Source: an uncultured Bacteroidales bacterium (GTDB lineage Bacteria > Bacteroidota > Bacteroidia > Bacteroidales > P3). From it: a stretch of 64,000 bases of DNA. Positions 52,640 to 61,398 of the stretch are shown one piece after another (position 1 is the first letter of the stretch; every line of letters begins with the position of its first letter). The notes beneath the pieces were generated by a model. That model made no database searches and was not told the origin of the DNA. It worked only from the letters and a program-made list of their open reading frames with translations. The DNA is taken from positions 62,001 through 126,000 of the forward strand of contig ONLW01000009.1 of assembly GCA_900318835.1 (NCBI GenBank), given 5' to 3'. The translations under genes and the position numbers were made by a program.

Positions 52640-55600
52640 ATGAAAAAAACGTACAAAATTTTTAAGGAGAGTGTGAAGGAAGTGACGGGATATTATATGC
52701 TGCTGGTGGAGGAGACTCGGGACGAACGGCTAGTGGGAAGCACCAACGAGTGGGTGCTTGATAACTACTACATGATCAGCGAGCAGGAAAAAGTGATGAA
52801 GGCAGAGCTGAAAGGAGTGGAAAAAGGGAAGTGGAAAGTGGAAAGTAAGAGAGTGGAGGTGCTATGGAAACTGATGGAAGGCTACTTGAGAAAATGTCAC
52901 CATCAAGTCGATAAAGCTTTGTTTTTCCGCTATCTAAGCCAGGTTCAGGTCAGCCAGAAAGACTACCTAACCTATCCCGAAGTGTGTGCACTGCTACCGC
53001 TCACAAAAGCCATTCTCATCAGCGAACTGGCAAGCCTCTGCCACGAATTGAAAGAGCAGAAATCCTACCTCTATAATCCCACCGACATGAAAATGGCCGA
53101 GATGGAGCACCTCAACGCCGCCGCCAAGCAGAACCTGATGATGATGAACATCTTCAGTTCGCTGAAGAAACTGACAAAGTTGCCCCTGGCGGAACTGATT
53201 GATGCGGTGAGTTTTTCAGAAAAATCCCTGAAAAGCGAGAAAGCCGGGATGTACGATGAGATGCAGGACAAGACCAAGGACGACTACCGCATCAAGATAG
53301 TGCGCCTGAGTCACAAGCAAAAAAGGGGCGAGTATGAATTGGTGAAATCCCTGGTGGCTCAAGCCGACAAGAAAGGAGAACATATAGGTTGGGATCTCTT
53401 CCCCCCGAAGCAGTGGAACATCCGGGCACACTGGTATATCTGGATTGTGGCAACCATCTCGCTGTCGCTGGCCTGCCTCTTTGCCCATCTGGCGGTAAAA
53501 AGCTATACCGGGAACAACATCAGCCAATTATGGTGGCTGGTATTGCTGCTGACAGGCTTTATGGCCGTGCCAATGAGTCAGGTCGTCATCGACCTCTTCA
53601 GCCAGTTGCTCTACAGACTGCACAAACCCGTGGACACCTTCAAGCTCAAGTTCAAAGACGGACTCATCCCCAAAGAGTACGCTACCATGATCATTATGCC
53701 CACCATCCTCAAGAACAAAGAGAAAACCATCGAACTGTTGGAGCAATTGGAGGTATACTACCTGAGCAATATCAACCGGGGCAATGGGCGCAACGGGTTC
53801 AATGGCGCGAATGGGCAAAATCTGTATTATACGCTGATTGGCGACGCCGCCTCATATAGGGAGGTCAATGCCCCTTGGGACCAGGAGGTCGTCGATGCCG
53901 GTCTGGCAAAAATCAAAGAACTCAACGAGAGATACGGAGCCCCCATTTTCAACTTCGTCTACCGTCGCCGCGCCTGGAGCGAGGGGGAACAAACCTGGCT
54001 GGGCCACGAGCGCAAACGTGGCGCCATCCTACATTTCAATGACCTGCTCCTGGGTACAACCTCCGAAGAAGACAAGTCGAAACGTTTCCGTCATGAAACT
54101 ATCAGCCACTGGCGTGAAGGTGCCGTACCCGACATCCAATTTATCATCACTCTCGACACCGATACCGAGCTTGTACTCTATTCTGCACAAAAGCTCATCG
54201 GTGCTATGGCCCACCCACTCAACCGCGCACAACTCTCCCCTGACGGCCGCCGTGTGGATCGTGGTTACGGCATTATGCAACCCCGCGTCAACGTCGACGT
54301 CGAGGTAACAAACAAAAGCCGCTACGCACAGCTCTTCGCCGGATTGGGAGGACTCGACGTCTACACCACCGCGAGCTTCGAGCTGTATCAGGACATCTTC
54401 AACGAGGGCTCATTCTGTGGCAAGGGCATCTACGACCTGCGCATATTCCAGCAGGTTCTCAAAGGCACCTTCCCCGAGAACCTAATCCTCAGCCACGATC
54501 TCCTTGAAGGCTGCCACATCCGCTGCGGCCTTATCAACGACGTCGAACTCTTTGACGACAACCCCTCCAACTACATCGACGACGCCAAGCGACACCACCG
54601 CTGGACCCGCGGCGACTGGCAGATCATCTCCTGGTTGAAAGGCAATGTAAAAAACGAGAAGGGGGAGAAAGTGAAGAACCAAGTAAACACCATCGGTCGC
54701 TGGAAGATTTTCGACAATCTGCGCCGTTCGGTGCTAAGTCTGGCATTATTGGTCGCCATTCTCATGGGCTACAGCCTCGACGGCCTCAACGGCCTCAACG
54801 GCTTCAGCGGCACTTGGTTCGTCCTCGTAGCCCTGATGGCAGTGGCCAGTCCCATCGTCTTTTTCATCCTTGGCCAAGTAACCAAAGTTCCCAACTTCGG
54901 ACGCAAATACAAATATTACATGACCCTCATGCGCGGATTCAAAGTCATCCTCTACCGCTCTTTGGTGCAATTCGCCTTGCTGCCCAAAGAGGCCTGGATG
55001 TACACCGACGCCATCGTCCGTGCCTGCTACCGCATGTGGTTCTCCCACCGAAACCTACTCGCATGGATCACTAGTGACGAAGCCGCAAAAAGCACCAAAG
55101 GCACTTGGGACGACTACCTCAAGAAGTTCTGGTTCAACTATGTGGCGAGTGCGGTGCTGGTGGTGATGGGTTTAATGGGTGATGTAGGATTAATGGGCTG
55201 GATAGGCATCGTGTTCTGCGTGGCGATGTGGATGTGTGCGCCCCAACTCATGTACTGGCTGGGCAAGAAATTTCCTCAAAGTAGGAAAAACCTCTCAGAG
55301 AAAGAGACCGGGGAGATACGCCAACTCGCCAACGACACATGGCACTTCTTCGACACCCTCATCACCGAAGAAAACAACTGGCTCATCCCGGACAACTACC
55401 AGCTCAATCGGGAGAACAAGACCGACTACAAAACCTCTCCGACAAACATCGGATACTCTCTCATTGCTGTCGTCAGCGCCGCCAAATTGGGATTCATCAC
55501 CGAAAAAAACGCCGTAACCCGCATCGCACAAGTTGTCAACACCGTCCACCAACTCGACAAATGGAACGGTCATCTCTACAACTGGTACAACATCAAAACC

Positions 55601-58600
55601 TTGAAAGCACTGCCAAACTTCTTCATCTCCACCTGCGACTCTGGCAACTTCATCGCCTGCCTCTATGTGGTGAACGGGTTCCTGTCTGACCTATCCGCCC
55701 CGTCCGACATGTCCAAATCGCTGTCGGGAAAAGTGCAGCGGCTCATCGACCAGACCGACTTCACCAAGCTCTACAACCCACAACTCGACGTCTTCTCCAT
55801 CGGCTACGACACCACCAACTACACCCTCCTCCCCTACCACTACAACAACTTCGCCTCCGAAGCCCGCCTCACCTCCTTCCTCACCATCGCCCAAGGAGAC
55901 GCCCCCTACAAACACTGGTTCTGTCTCGACAAAACACTCGTCCAGTATCGCGGCTACAAAGGAGTAGCCTCCTGGTACGGCACTCTCTTCGAGTATTTCA
56001 TGCCGCTTATCTTCCTCCCCACCTACAAGCATACGCTGATGGACGAGACCTACTCCTTTGCCATCCGCGCACAGCGCGCCTTTATCCGAAACACTATCAA
56101 GCAATCAAACAATCAAACAATCAAGCAATCACTCCCCTGGGGTATCTCCGAGACCGCCTACAACGAACTCGACGATGCCCAAAACTACAAATACCACGCC
56201 TTCGGTGTTCCCTACCTCAAATTCCAGAACACCACCCCCGACCGCATCGTCATCTCACCCTACAGCTCCCTCATGGCCATCTCCGTCGACGACCGCGCTG
56301 TCTACCACAATCTCCTGCGCTTCAAATCTCTCAAAATGTACAACAACTTTGGCCTCCTCGAAAGCTACGACGTGGAGGACCATGTACCCGTCCAGGCACA
56401 CTATGCACACCACCAAGGCATGATTCTCGCCTCCCTAACCAACTACCTCACATATGGTAGTCGCGACCATACGGGAGCAATTACCACATGTGGGTGCCTC
56501 CAGCACTATTTCATGCACGAACCCGCCATGCGCTCCATGGAAACCCTCCTCAAGGAAAAAGCCCAAGTAAAACCCTACATCGACCTCAAAGTCACACAAT
56601 ACAAACGCTACCAATACTCCAAAGTACAGACCGAAAGCGATGCTCGAAGCTTCGACACGATAGCCAATGTGCCCGAACTAGGATTCATCAGCAACGGACA
56701 GTACACTGTGCTGATGAACGACCGAGGAAGCGGCTTTTCGCGCTACAAAAATATCCTCCTCAACCGTTACCGGAAGATTTCGGCCGACCACTACGGCACC
56801 TATCTCTATATCCGCAACTTAGAGAACGGCCACCTGTGGTGCAACACCTATGCTCCGCTCGACGTGATGCCGGAAAGCTACCATGTAAGTTTCGCCAGTG
56901 ACAAGATTAGCTACCTGCGAGTGGACGACGACATCGAGACGAAGACTGAGGTGACGGTGCTGAAAGACCGTAGTGCCGAGATACGCCGCATCACCTTCAC
57001 GAACAACAGCGGGCAGGATGTGGACCTCGAGCTCACCTCCTATGGCGAGGTTGTCCTTTCGCCTGCAGCAGAAGACGAGAACCACCGCGTCTTCAACGCC
57101 ATGAAGATAAACTCCGAGTATGACGCCGAACACCAGTCGCTCATCTTCAGTCGTCCGGGCAACTTAGGCAACCGCCACTATATGTTGCACAAACTGTGGG
57201 TATCCGACACGTTCGACGCGTCCGATAGGCCTGACATGGTAGAATACGAGACCTCCCGCATTAAGTTCATCGGTCGTGGCAACAGTCTTCGCCACGCCGA
57301 CATTATCGAGAGCCGTCGAACCCTCTCCGGCACCGTGGGCACCACCCTCGATCCAGTGATGAGTATGCGACGCCGCATACATGTGGCTTCCGGAAAAAGC
57401 GTCGAGGCCTTCATCCTCACCGGCTTTGCCAAAGCCAAAGAGCATCTGCTGCAACTCTCCGACCTATACCAAAGCTCGACCGATGTGGAACACGCCTTCA
57501 AGACGGCTTCTGTATTCAACAACATGCGCACCAGTCTCTCGCTGTTGAAGGGAAGCCAAATGCGACTCTACAACAATATTTCGAAATACTTCGCTCAGAC
57601 CGCCACGCTTGGCAACGAGCGTAGTGCCATCCTAGCCAAGAACACCCTCTCTCAGAGCGACCTCTGGCGCTTCTGCATCAGCGGCGACCTCGACATCCTC
57701 CTCATGGAAATCGACAGCATAGAACGTGCCGACTACGCCAAAGAGATGCTCCGCGCCTTTGAGTACTTCAAAGTACATGGTATGAGTCTCGACTTGGTGT
57801 TTATCAACGACGCTCCAGAACGCGACCGCGAGGGCTTGATGCACTTCATTCGTAACATGGCCAATACCGAACATCTGTGGGCCGAACACAGCGATGTCGG
57901 CAAAGTCTATGTGCTCGATGGACACGACGTGAGCGAGGCCGAGCGAACGCTGCTTCATACCATCGCCCGCCTCACTTTCAGCACTACCAAAAATATCACT
58001 ATTGCCGAGCAATTGCATCAGCTCGAATTGGCCAACCAGCACTATCAGGACAAGGTGGAATACCCGCTACTCAAATCCAAGAAAGAGTTCCGCGTGTGGA
58101 GCGACCTCGAATTCTATAATCAATACGGAGGATTCGACAATGACGGCCGCGACTATGTCGTCACCAACACCAACACGCCCATGCCGTGGGTCAACGTCAT
58201 TGCCAATGAGAGCCATTTCGGCTGCATCGTCAGCAGCACCATGGCTGGGTTCACCTTCGCCCACAACGCTCAGCAGTTCAAACTCACCTCCTGGTCCAAC
58301 GACATCGTCCGCGATACCCCCTCCGAAATGCTCCTCATCAATAAGAAACAGTTCATCCCTGCCACCGCCCGCCACTCTCAAGGATGGTCTGCCTTCGATG
58401 CCGAATACGACCTCCTCAAGGTTGCCGTCCGCATCTTCGTCGCCGTCGACCGTATGGAGAAATACTACCAAATCAAAGTGGAAAACACCTCTGCCGAACC
58501 GCAGCAAGTGCGACTTGATATGGTCTACAAACTAGTGCTCGGCATGAGCGAAGAACAAACTGCACGCTACCTGTACTCGGAGTGGGACGAATCTTCCAAT

Positions 58601-60313
58601 ACCCTACGGATACGCAACGTCTACCATGCCATCTACCACGACCAAGTCGTCAACCTCACCGCCACTGAACCTCTCAACGACGTTTCCCTCAACTATCCCA
58701 ACCGCAAACGCCTCGGTCTCGACCTCGAACTTCCCGCGAAGGACAAGAAGGAACTGGCCTTCATAATAGCCACTAGTAACACTAGTTATACCAGTAATAC
58801 TAACCTCGCCACCATCAATGCCGAGTTCGAGAAGGTTGTCGCCTACTGGGACGAGAAACTCTCCCATATCCAGGTGGAGACCCCCGACCGCAGCTTCAAC
58901 CACATGCTCAACCGCTGGTATCTCTACCAAGTCTGCTCCTCACGACTCTTTGCCCGCGCAGGCTTCTACCAGGTGGGGGGAGCCACGGGCTTCCGCGACC
59001 AACTGCAGGACGTCATGTCACTGCTCTACAGCGACCCCGCCTATGCTCGCCACCAAATCCTCGACCATGCGGCCCACCAGTTTGCCGAGGGCGACGTGCT
59101 GCATTGGTGGCACGAAAGCATGAAGATGGGTGCCCGCACCACCTTCAGCGACGACTACCTCTGGCTAGTCTTCGTCACCTATCAATATGTCCACATCACC
59201 GGCGATACCTCTATCCTCACCGAACAGGTGCCCTTCACGTTGGGCGACCAATTGGGACCCGGCGAGGCTGAGCGTGGTATTAATTATGCCATCGGTACAG
59301 AATATGCCTCATTGTATGAACATCTGCGCCGCGCGATGAACCGTTCCATGTCACGCTCTGGTATCCACGGACTTCCCTTAATGGGCTGCGGCGACTGGAA
59401 CGACGGCATGTCCACCGTCGGTGTCGAGGGCAGAGGCGAGAGCGTCTGGGTTGCCTTCTTCCTCTGCGACCTGCTGCCGAAGATGGAACAGCTCGCGCAG
59501 ATGGTGCCCGATGCCGACCTCACCTACTGCGAAGAACTCTCGACCTATCGTAAAAAACTCGTTGACGCCATCCAGAAAGCCACGTGGGACGGTGCATGGT
59601 TCCTCCGTGCCTACTTCGACAATGGAGACCCCATGGGTTCACGCAACAATATCGAATGCCAAATCGACCTCATCTCACAAGCATGGTCCATCCTCACCGA
59701 CGTGGCCACTTCCGAGCAAAAAGCCTCTGTCTTCCGCGAGACCGACAACCGACTGGTCAACCGTGAGCATGAGATTATCCAGTTGCTCACCCCGGCCTTC
59801 AAAGACTCGAAACCTTCGCCGGGCTACATAGCCAACTACCCTGTGGGAGTGCGCGAAAACGGAGGTCAGTACACTCATGGTGCCATGTGGTACATCATGG
59901 CACAGTTGAAAGAGGGTCGCAACGACCTCGCCTACCACCTCTACTCCATCATCAACCCCATCCACCGCACACAAACCCTTGCCCACGTTCTCAAATATCA
60001 AGTCGAACCCTACTGCATCGCCGCCGACATTTACTCCAACCCCCAACACCCTGGTTGCGGCGGCTGGACTTGGTACACAGGCTCCGCCTCATGGGCCTAC
60101 AAAACCGCCATCGAAAACATCCTCGGCCTCCAAAAACACGGCGACACCCTCTCTCTCAACCCACACATACCCTCTCACTGGCCACACTTCACCCTCAAAT
60201 ACAAACACCTCTCCTCACTCTACATCATCCACTACTCCAACAACAACGGCCTCTCCTCTCCCCTCTCTATCGCCCTCCTCGACGACGGGAAGACCCACGA
60301 AATAACCATCTAA
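52640..60313 (+). CDS. cyclic beta-1,2-glucan synthase (NdvB/Cgs type)
   Basis: This giant inner-membrane enzyme elongates, trims and cyclises beta-1,2-glucan. The ATG at 52640 follows a consensus promoter and gives 2557 residues. Order of parts: cytoplasmic region; two membrane helices (about 265-325); GT84 domain with IITLDTDTEL near residue 503, SHDLLEGCHIRCG near 620 and HHRWTRGDWQIISW near 655; four further membrane segments (about 690-880); glucoamylase-like domain (WGISETAYNELDDAQNYKYH near 1170; QAHYAHHQGMILASL near 1255); GH94 phosphorylase-like domain with MGCGDWNDGMSTVG near 2252 and GCGGWTWYTGSASWAYKTAI near 2475. At least six short in-frame repeats interrupt it. An RND pump follows after 53 bases. 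Confidence 0.93.
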   Translation: MKKTYKIFKESVKEVTGYYMLLVEETRDERLVGSTNEWVLDNYYMISEQEKVMKAELKGVEKGKWKVESKRVEVLWKLMEGYLRKCHHQVDKALFFRYLSQVQVSQKDYLTYPEVCALLPLTKAILISELASLCHELKEQKSYLYNPTDMKMAEMEHLNAAAKQNLMMMNIFSSLKKLTKLPLAELIDAVSFSEKSLKSEKAGMYDEMQDKTKDDYRIKIVRLSHKQKRGEYELVKSLVAQADKKGEHIGWDLFPPKQWNIRAHWYIWIVATISLSLACLFAHLAVKSYTGNNISQLWWLVLLLTGFMAVPMSQVVIDLFSQLLYRLHKPVDTFKLKFKDGLIPKEYATMIIMPTILKNKEKTIELLEQLEVYYLSNINRGNGRNGFNGANGQNLYYTLIGDAASYREVNAPWDQEVVDAGLAKIKELNERYGAPIFNFVYRRRAWSEGEQTWLGHERKRGAILHFNDLLLGTTSEEDKSKRFRHETISHWREGAVPDIQFIITLDTDTELVLYSAQKLIGAMAHPLNRAQLSPDGRRVDRGYGIMQPRVNVDVEVTNKSRYAQLFAGLGGLDVYTTASFELYQDIFNEGSFCGKGIYDLRIFQQVLKGTFPENLILSHDLLEGCHIRCGLINDVELFDDNPSNYIDDAKRHHRWTRGDWQIISWLKGNVKNEKGEKVKNQVNTIGRWKIFDNLRRSVLSLALLVAILMGYSLDGLNGLNGFSGTWFVLVALMAVASPIVFFILGQVTKVPNFGRKYKYYMTLMRGFKVILYRSLVQFALLPKEAWMYTDAIVRACYRMWFSHRNLLAWITSDEAAKSTKGTWDDYLKKFWFNYVASAVLVVMGLMGDVGLMGWIGIVFCVAMWMCAPQLMYWLGKKFPQSRKNLSEKETGEIRQLANDTWHFFDTLITEENNWLIPDNYQLNRENKTDYKTSPTNIGYSLIAVVSAAKLGFITEKNAVTRIAQVVNTVHQLDKWNGHLYNWYNIKTLKALPNFFISTCDSGNFIACLYVVNGFLSDLSAPSDMSKSLSGKVQRLIDQTDFTKLYNPQLDVFSIGYDTTNYTLLPYHYNNFASEARLTSFLTIAQGDAPYKHWFCLDKTLVQYRGYKGVASWYGTLFEYFMPLIFLPTYKHTLMDETYSFAIRAQRAFIRNTIKQSNNQTIKQSLPWGISETAYNELDDAQNYKYHAFGVPYLKFQNTTPDRIVISPYSSLMAISVDDRAVYHNLLRFKSLKMYNNFGLLESYDVEDHVPVQAHYAHHQGMILASLTNYLTYGSRDHTGAITTCGCLQHYFMHEPAMRSMETLLKEKAQVKPYIDLKVTQYKRYQYSKVQTESDARSFDTIANVPELGFISNGQYTVLMNDRGSGFSRYKNILLNRYRKISADHYGTYLYIRNLENGHLWCNTYAPLDVMPESYHVSFASDKISYLRVDDDIETKTEVTVLKDRSAEIRRITFTNNSGQDVDLELTSYGEVVLSPAAEDENHRVFNAMKINSEYDAEHQSLIFSRPGNLGNRHYMLHKLWVSDTFDASDRPDMVEYETSRIKFIGRGNSLRHADIIESRRTLSGTVGTTLDPVMSMRRRIHVASGKSVEAFILTGFAKAKEHLLQLSDLYQSSTDVEHAFKTASVFNNMRTSLSLLKGSQMRLYNNISKYFAQTATLGNERSAILAKNTLSQSDLWRFCISGDLDILLMEIDSIERADYAKEMLRAFEYFKVHGMSLDLVFINDAPERDREGLMHFIRNMANTEHLWAEHSDVGKVYVLDGHDVSEAERTLLHTIARLTFSTTKNITIAEQLHQLELANQHYQDKVEYPLLKSKKEFRVWSDLEFYNQYGGFDNDGRDYVVTNTNTPMPWVNVIANESHFGCIVSSTMAGFTFAHNAQQFKLTSWSNDIVRDTPSEMLLINKKQFIPATARHSQGWSAFDAEYDLLKVAVRIFVAVDRMEKYYQIKVENTSAEPQQVRLDMVYKLVLGMSEEQTARYLYSEWDESSNTLRIRNVYHAIYHDQVVNLTATEPLNDVSLNYPNRKRLGLDLELPAKDKKELAFIIATSNTSYTSNTNLATINAEFEKVVAYWDEKLSHIQVETPDRSFNHMLNRWYLYQVCSSRLFARAGFYQVGGATGFRDQLQDVMSLLYSDPAYARHQILDHAAHQFAEGDVLHWWHESMKMGARTTFSDDYLWLVFVTYQYVHITGDTSILTEQVPFTLGDQLGPGEAERGINYAIGTEYASLYEHLRRAMNRSMSRSGIHGLPLMGCGDWNDGMSTVGVEGRGESVWVAFFLCDLLPKMEQLAQMVPDADLTYCEELSTYRKKLVDAIQKATWDGAWFLRAYFDNGDPMGSRNNIECQIDLISQAWSILTDVATSEQKASVFRETDNRLVNREHEIIQLLTPAFKDSKPSPGYIANYPVGVRENGGQYTHGAMWYIMAQLKEGRNDLAYHLYSIINPIHRTQTLAHVLKYQVEPYCIAADIYSNPQHPGCGGWTWYTGSASWAYKTAIENILGLQKHGDTLSLNPHIPSHWPHFTLKYKHLSSLYIIHYSNNNGLSSPLSIALLDDGKTHEITI
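52810..52856. repeat. GTGGAAA tract in the glucan synthase gene
   Basis: Tandem GTGGAAA/GTGGAAAGT units (AAAGGAGTGGAAAAAGGGAA onward) encode KGVEKGKWKVESKRVEV near residue 60, in the cytoplasmic N-terminal region. Confidence 0.7.
53777..53817. repeat. AATGGGC tract in the glucan synthase gene
   Basis: Repeated GGCAATGGGCGCAACGGGTT units encode NRGNGRNGFNGANGQN near residue 385, between predicted strands before the GT84 domain. Confidence 0.75.
54776..54812. repeat. GGCCTCAAC tract in the glucan synthase gene
   Basis: Tandem GGCCTCAAC units encode LDGLNGLNGFSGT in the loop between two membrane helices near residue 715. Confidence 0.75.
55162..55207. repeat. GGGTTTAATGGG tract in the glucan synthase gene
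   Basis: ATGGGTTTAATGGGTGATG and GGATTAATGGGCTGGATAGG units encode MGLMGDVGLMGWIG within a membrane segment. The unit is the same as in the signal-peptide repeat at 25484-25548. Confidence 0.78.
56094..56133. repeat. CAATCAAA tract in the glucan synthase gene
   Basis: Tandem CAATCAAACAATCAAGCAAT units encode TIKQSNNQTIKQS just before the conserved start of the glucoamylase-like motif. Confidence 0.78.
58769..58805. repeat. ACTAGTAA tract in the glucan synthase gene
   Basis: CACTAGTAACACTAGTTATA and related units encode TSNTSYTSNTNL near residue 2050, in the loop ahead of the GH94 catalytic domain. Confidence 0.75.
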
Positions 60314-60366
60314 CAAAAATAGCCCCCCAACATCCAGTCAGCACATCCAACCCCAAAACAACAAAT

Positions 60367-61389
60367 ATGAAACACACCATCCCACTCCTCCTCTGCTGCA
60401 TCGCACTCCTCTGTGGATGCAACGGGAAACAGGTCGACTCCCGATGGAGCGACACCATCACCGTCCACGGTCTCATTGTTTCGAATGGAAACAACACTGG
60501 CCAGCGCCAATATATTGGCGACATAGGCTCGGAGGTCGAGGTTAACTTAAGTTTTATCCTCGGAGGCACCCTCACTAAAGTGAACGTCAGCAACGGACAA
60601 AATGTGTGCAAAGGCCAAGTGCTGGCAGAATGCGACGCCACCACTGCCAGCAGCCTCCACAACACCGCTTTGGCCACCCTGCGACAGGCAGAGGATGCCT
60701 ATAACCGCATGAAAAACGTCCACTCGGAAGGCGGTATCAGCGACGTGAGATGGATACAGATGGAGACGGATCTGGAAAAAGCGCGGCAAGCGGAAGTTGC
60801 AGCGCGCAAACGACTGGAGGATTGCATTATCACGGCACCTTTCGACGGGGTAATCTCGTGCAAAAACCATCACGTTGGCGAGGAAATGAAGCCACTGGAG
60901 GTATTTGCCCGCATCATTGACATGAGTCGCCTCCGCGTAGGCTTCTCGGTGCCCGAACACGAAATTGGCCTCCTCCCCGTAGGAACCACTGCCACAGCCA
61001 TCATTCCTGCATTGGACGACCGCGAGTTGACCCTTCGCATCAACGACAAGAGCCTTATTGCCAATCCCCTCGGACACACCTATAAGGTTTTCGCCACAAT
61101 CGTTTCTGGCGACACTAAAGACCTACTGCCCGACATGGTGGCCAAAACCAATCTATCGCTGAACGACAAGGTGGGCATCGTCATCCCCTCAGAGTGTGTG
61201 AACGTAATGCCAGAAGGATCTGTGGTATGGGTCGTCACCAACGGTAAAGCCTATCACCGTGCCATTACTATCGGGGATTTCGTCCGCAACGGTGTTATCG
61301 TAGAATCAGGCCTGAACGATGGTGACACGGTAATCACCCTTGGGCAGCAGAAACTCTACAATGGAGCAAAGGTAAAATTCAGAAAATAG
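60367..61389 (+). CDS. RND efflux periplasmic adaptor (HlyD/AcrA type), lipoprotein
   Basis: This membrane-fusion protein links an RND inner-membrane pump to an outer-membrane channel. I start at the ATG at 60367 (MKHTIPLLLCCIALLCGCNG), which supplies a lipobox, giving 340 residues. The barrel-sandwich (lipoyl-like) half is LGGTLTKVNVSNGQNVCKGQ near residue 70. A helical hairpin follows (TALATLRQAEDAYNRMKNVH), and the second lipoyl half is DCIITAPFDGVISCKNHHVG near 160. The beta-barrel domain includes RLRVGFSVPEHEIGLLPVGT, and the distal domain ends KLYNGAKVKFRK. The pump gene follows after nine bases. Substrate unknown. Confidence 0.93.
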   Translation: MKHTIPLLLCCIALLCGCNGKQVDSRWSDTITVHGLIVSNGNNTGQRQYIGDIGSEVEVNLSFILGGTLTKVNVSNGQNVCKGQVLAECDATTASSLHNTALATLRQAEDAYNRMKNVHSEGGISDVRWIQMETDLEKARQAEVAARKRLEDCIITAPFDGVISCKNHHVGEEMKPLEVFARIIDMSRLRVGFSVPEHEIGLLPVGTTATAIIPALDDRELTLRINDKSLIANPLGHTYKVFATIVSGDTKDLLPDMVAKTNLSLNDKVGIVIPSECVNVMPEGSVVWVVTNGKAYHRAITIGDFVRNGVIVESGLNDGDTVITLGQQKLYNGAKVKFRK

Positions 61390-61398
61390 CGACAATCC

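Noticed and set aside
59887..60366. Upstream extension of the RND adaptor frame by 160 codons
   Set aside because: The extension overlaps the end of the glucan synthase in another frame and is Pro/His/Arg-rich; the ATG at 60367 starts a clear lipoprotein signal.
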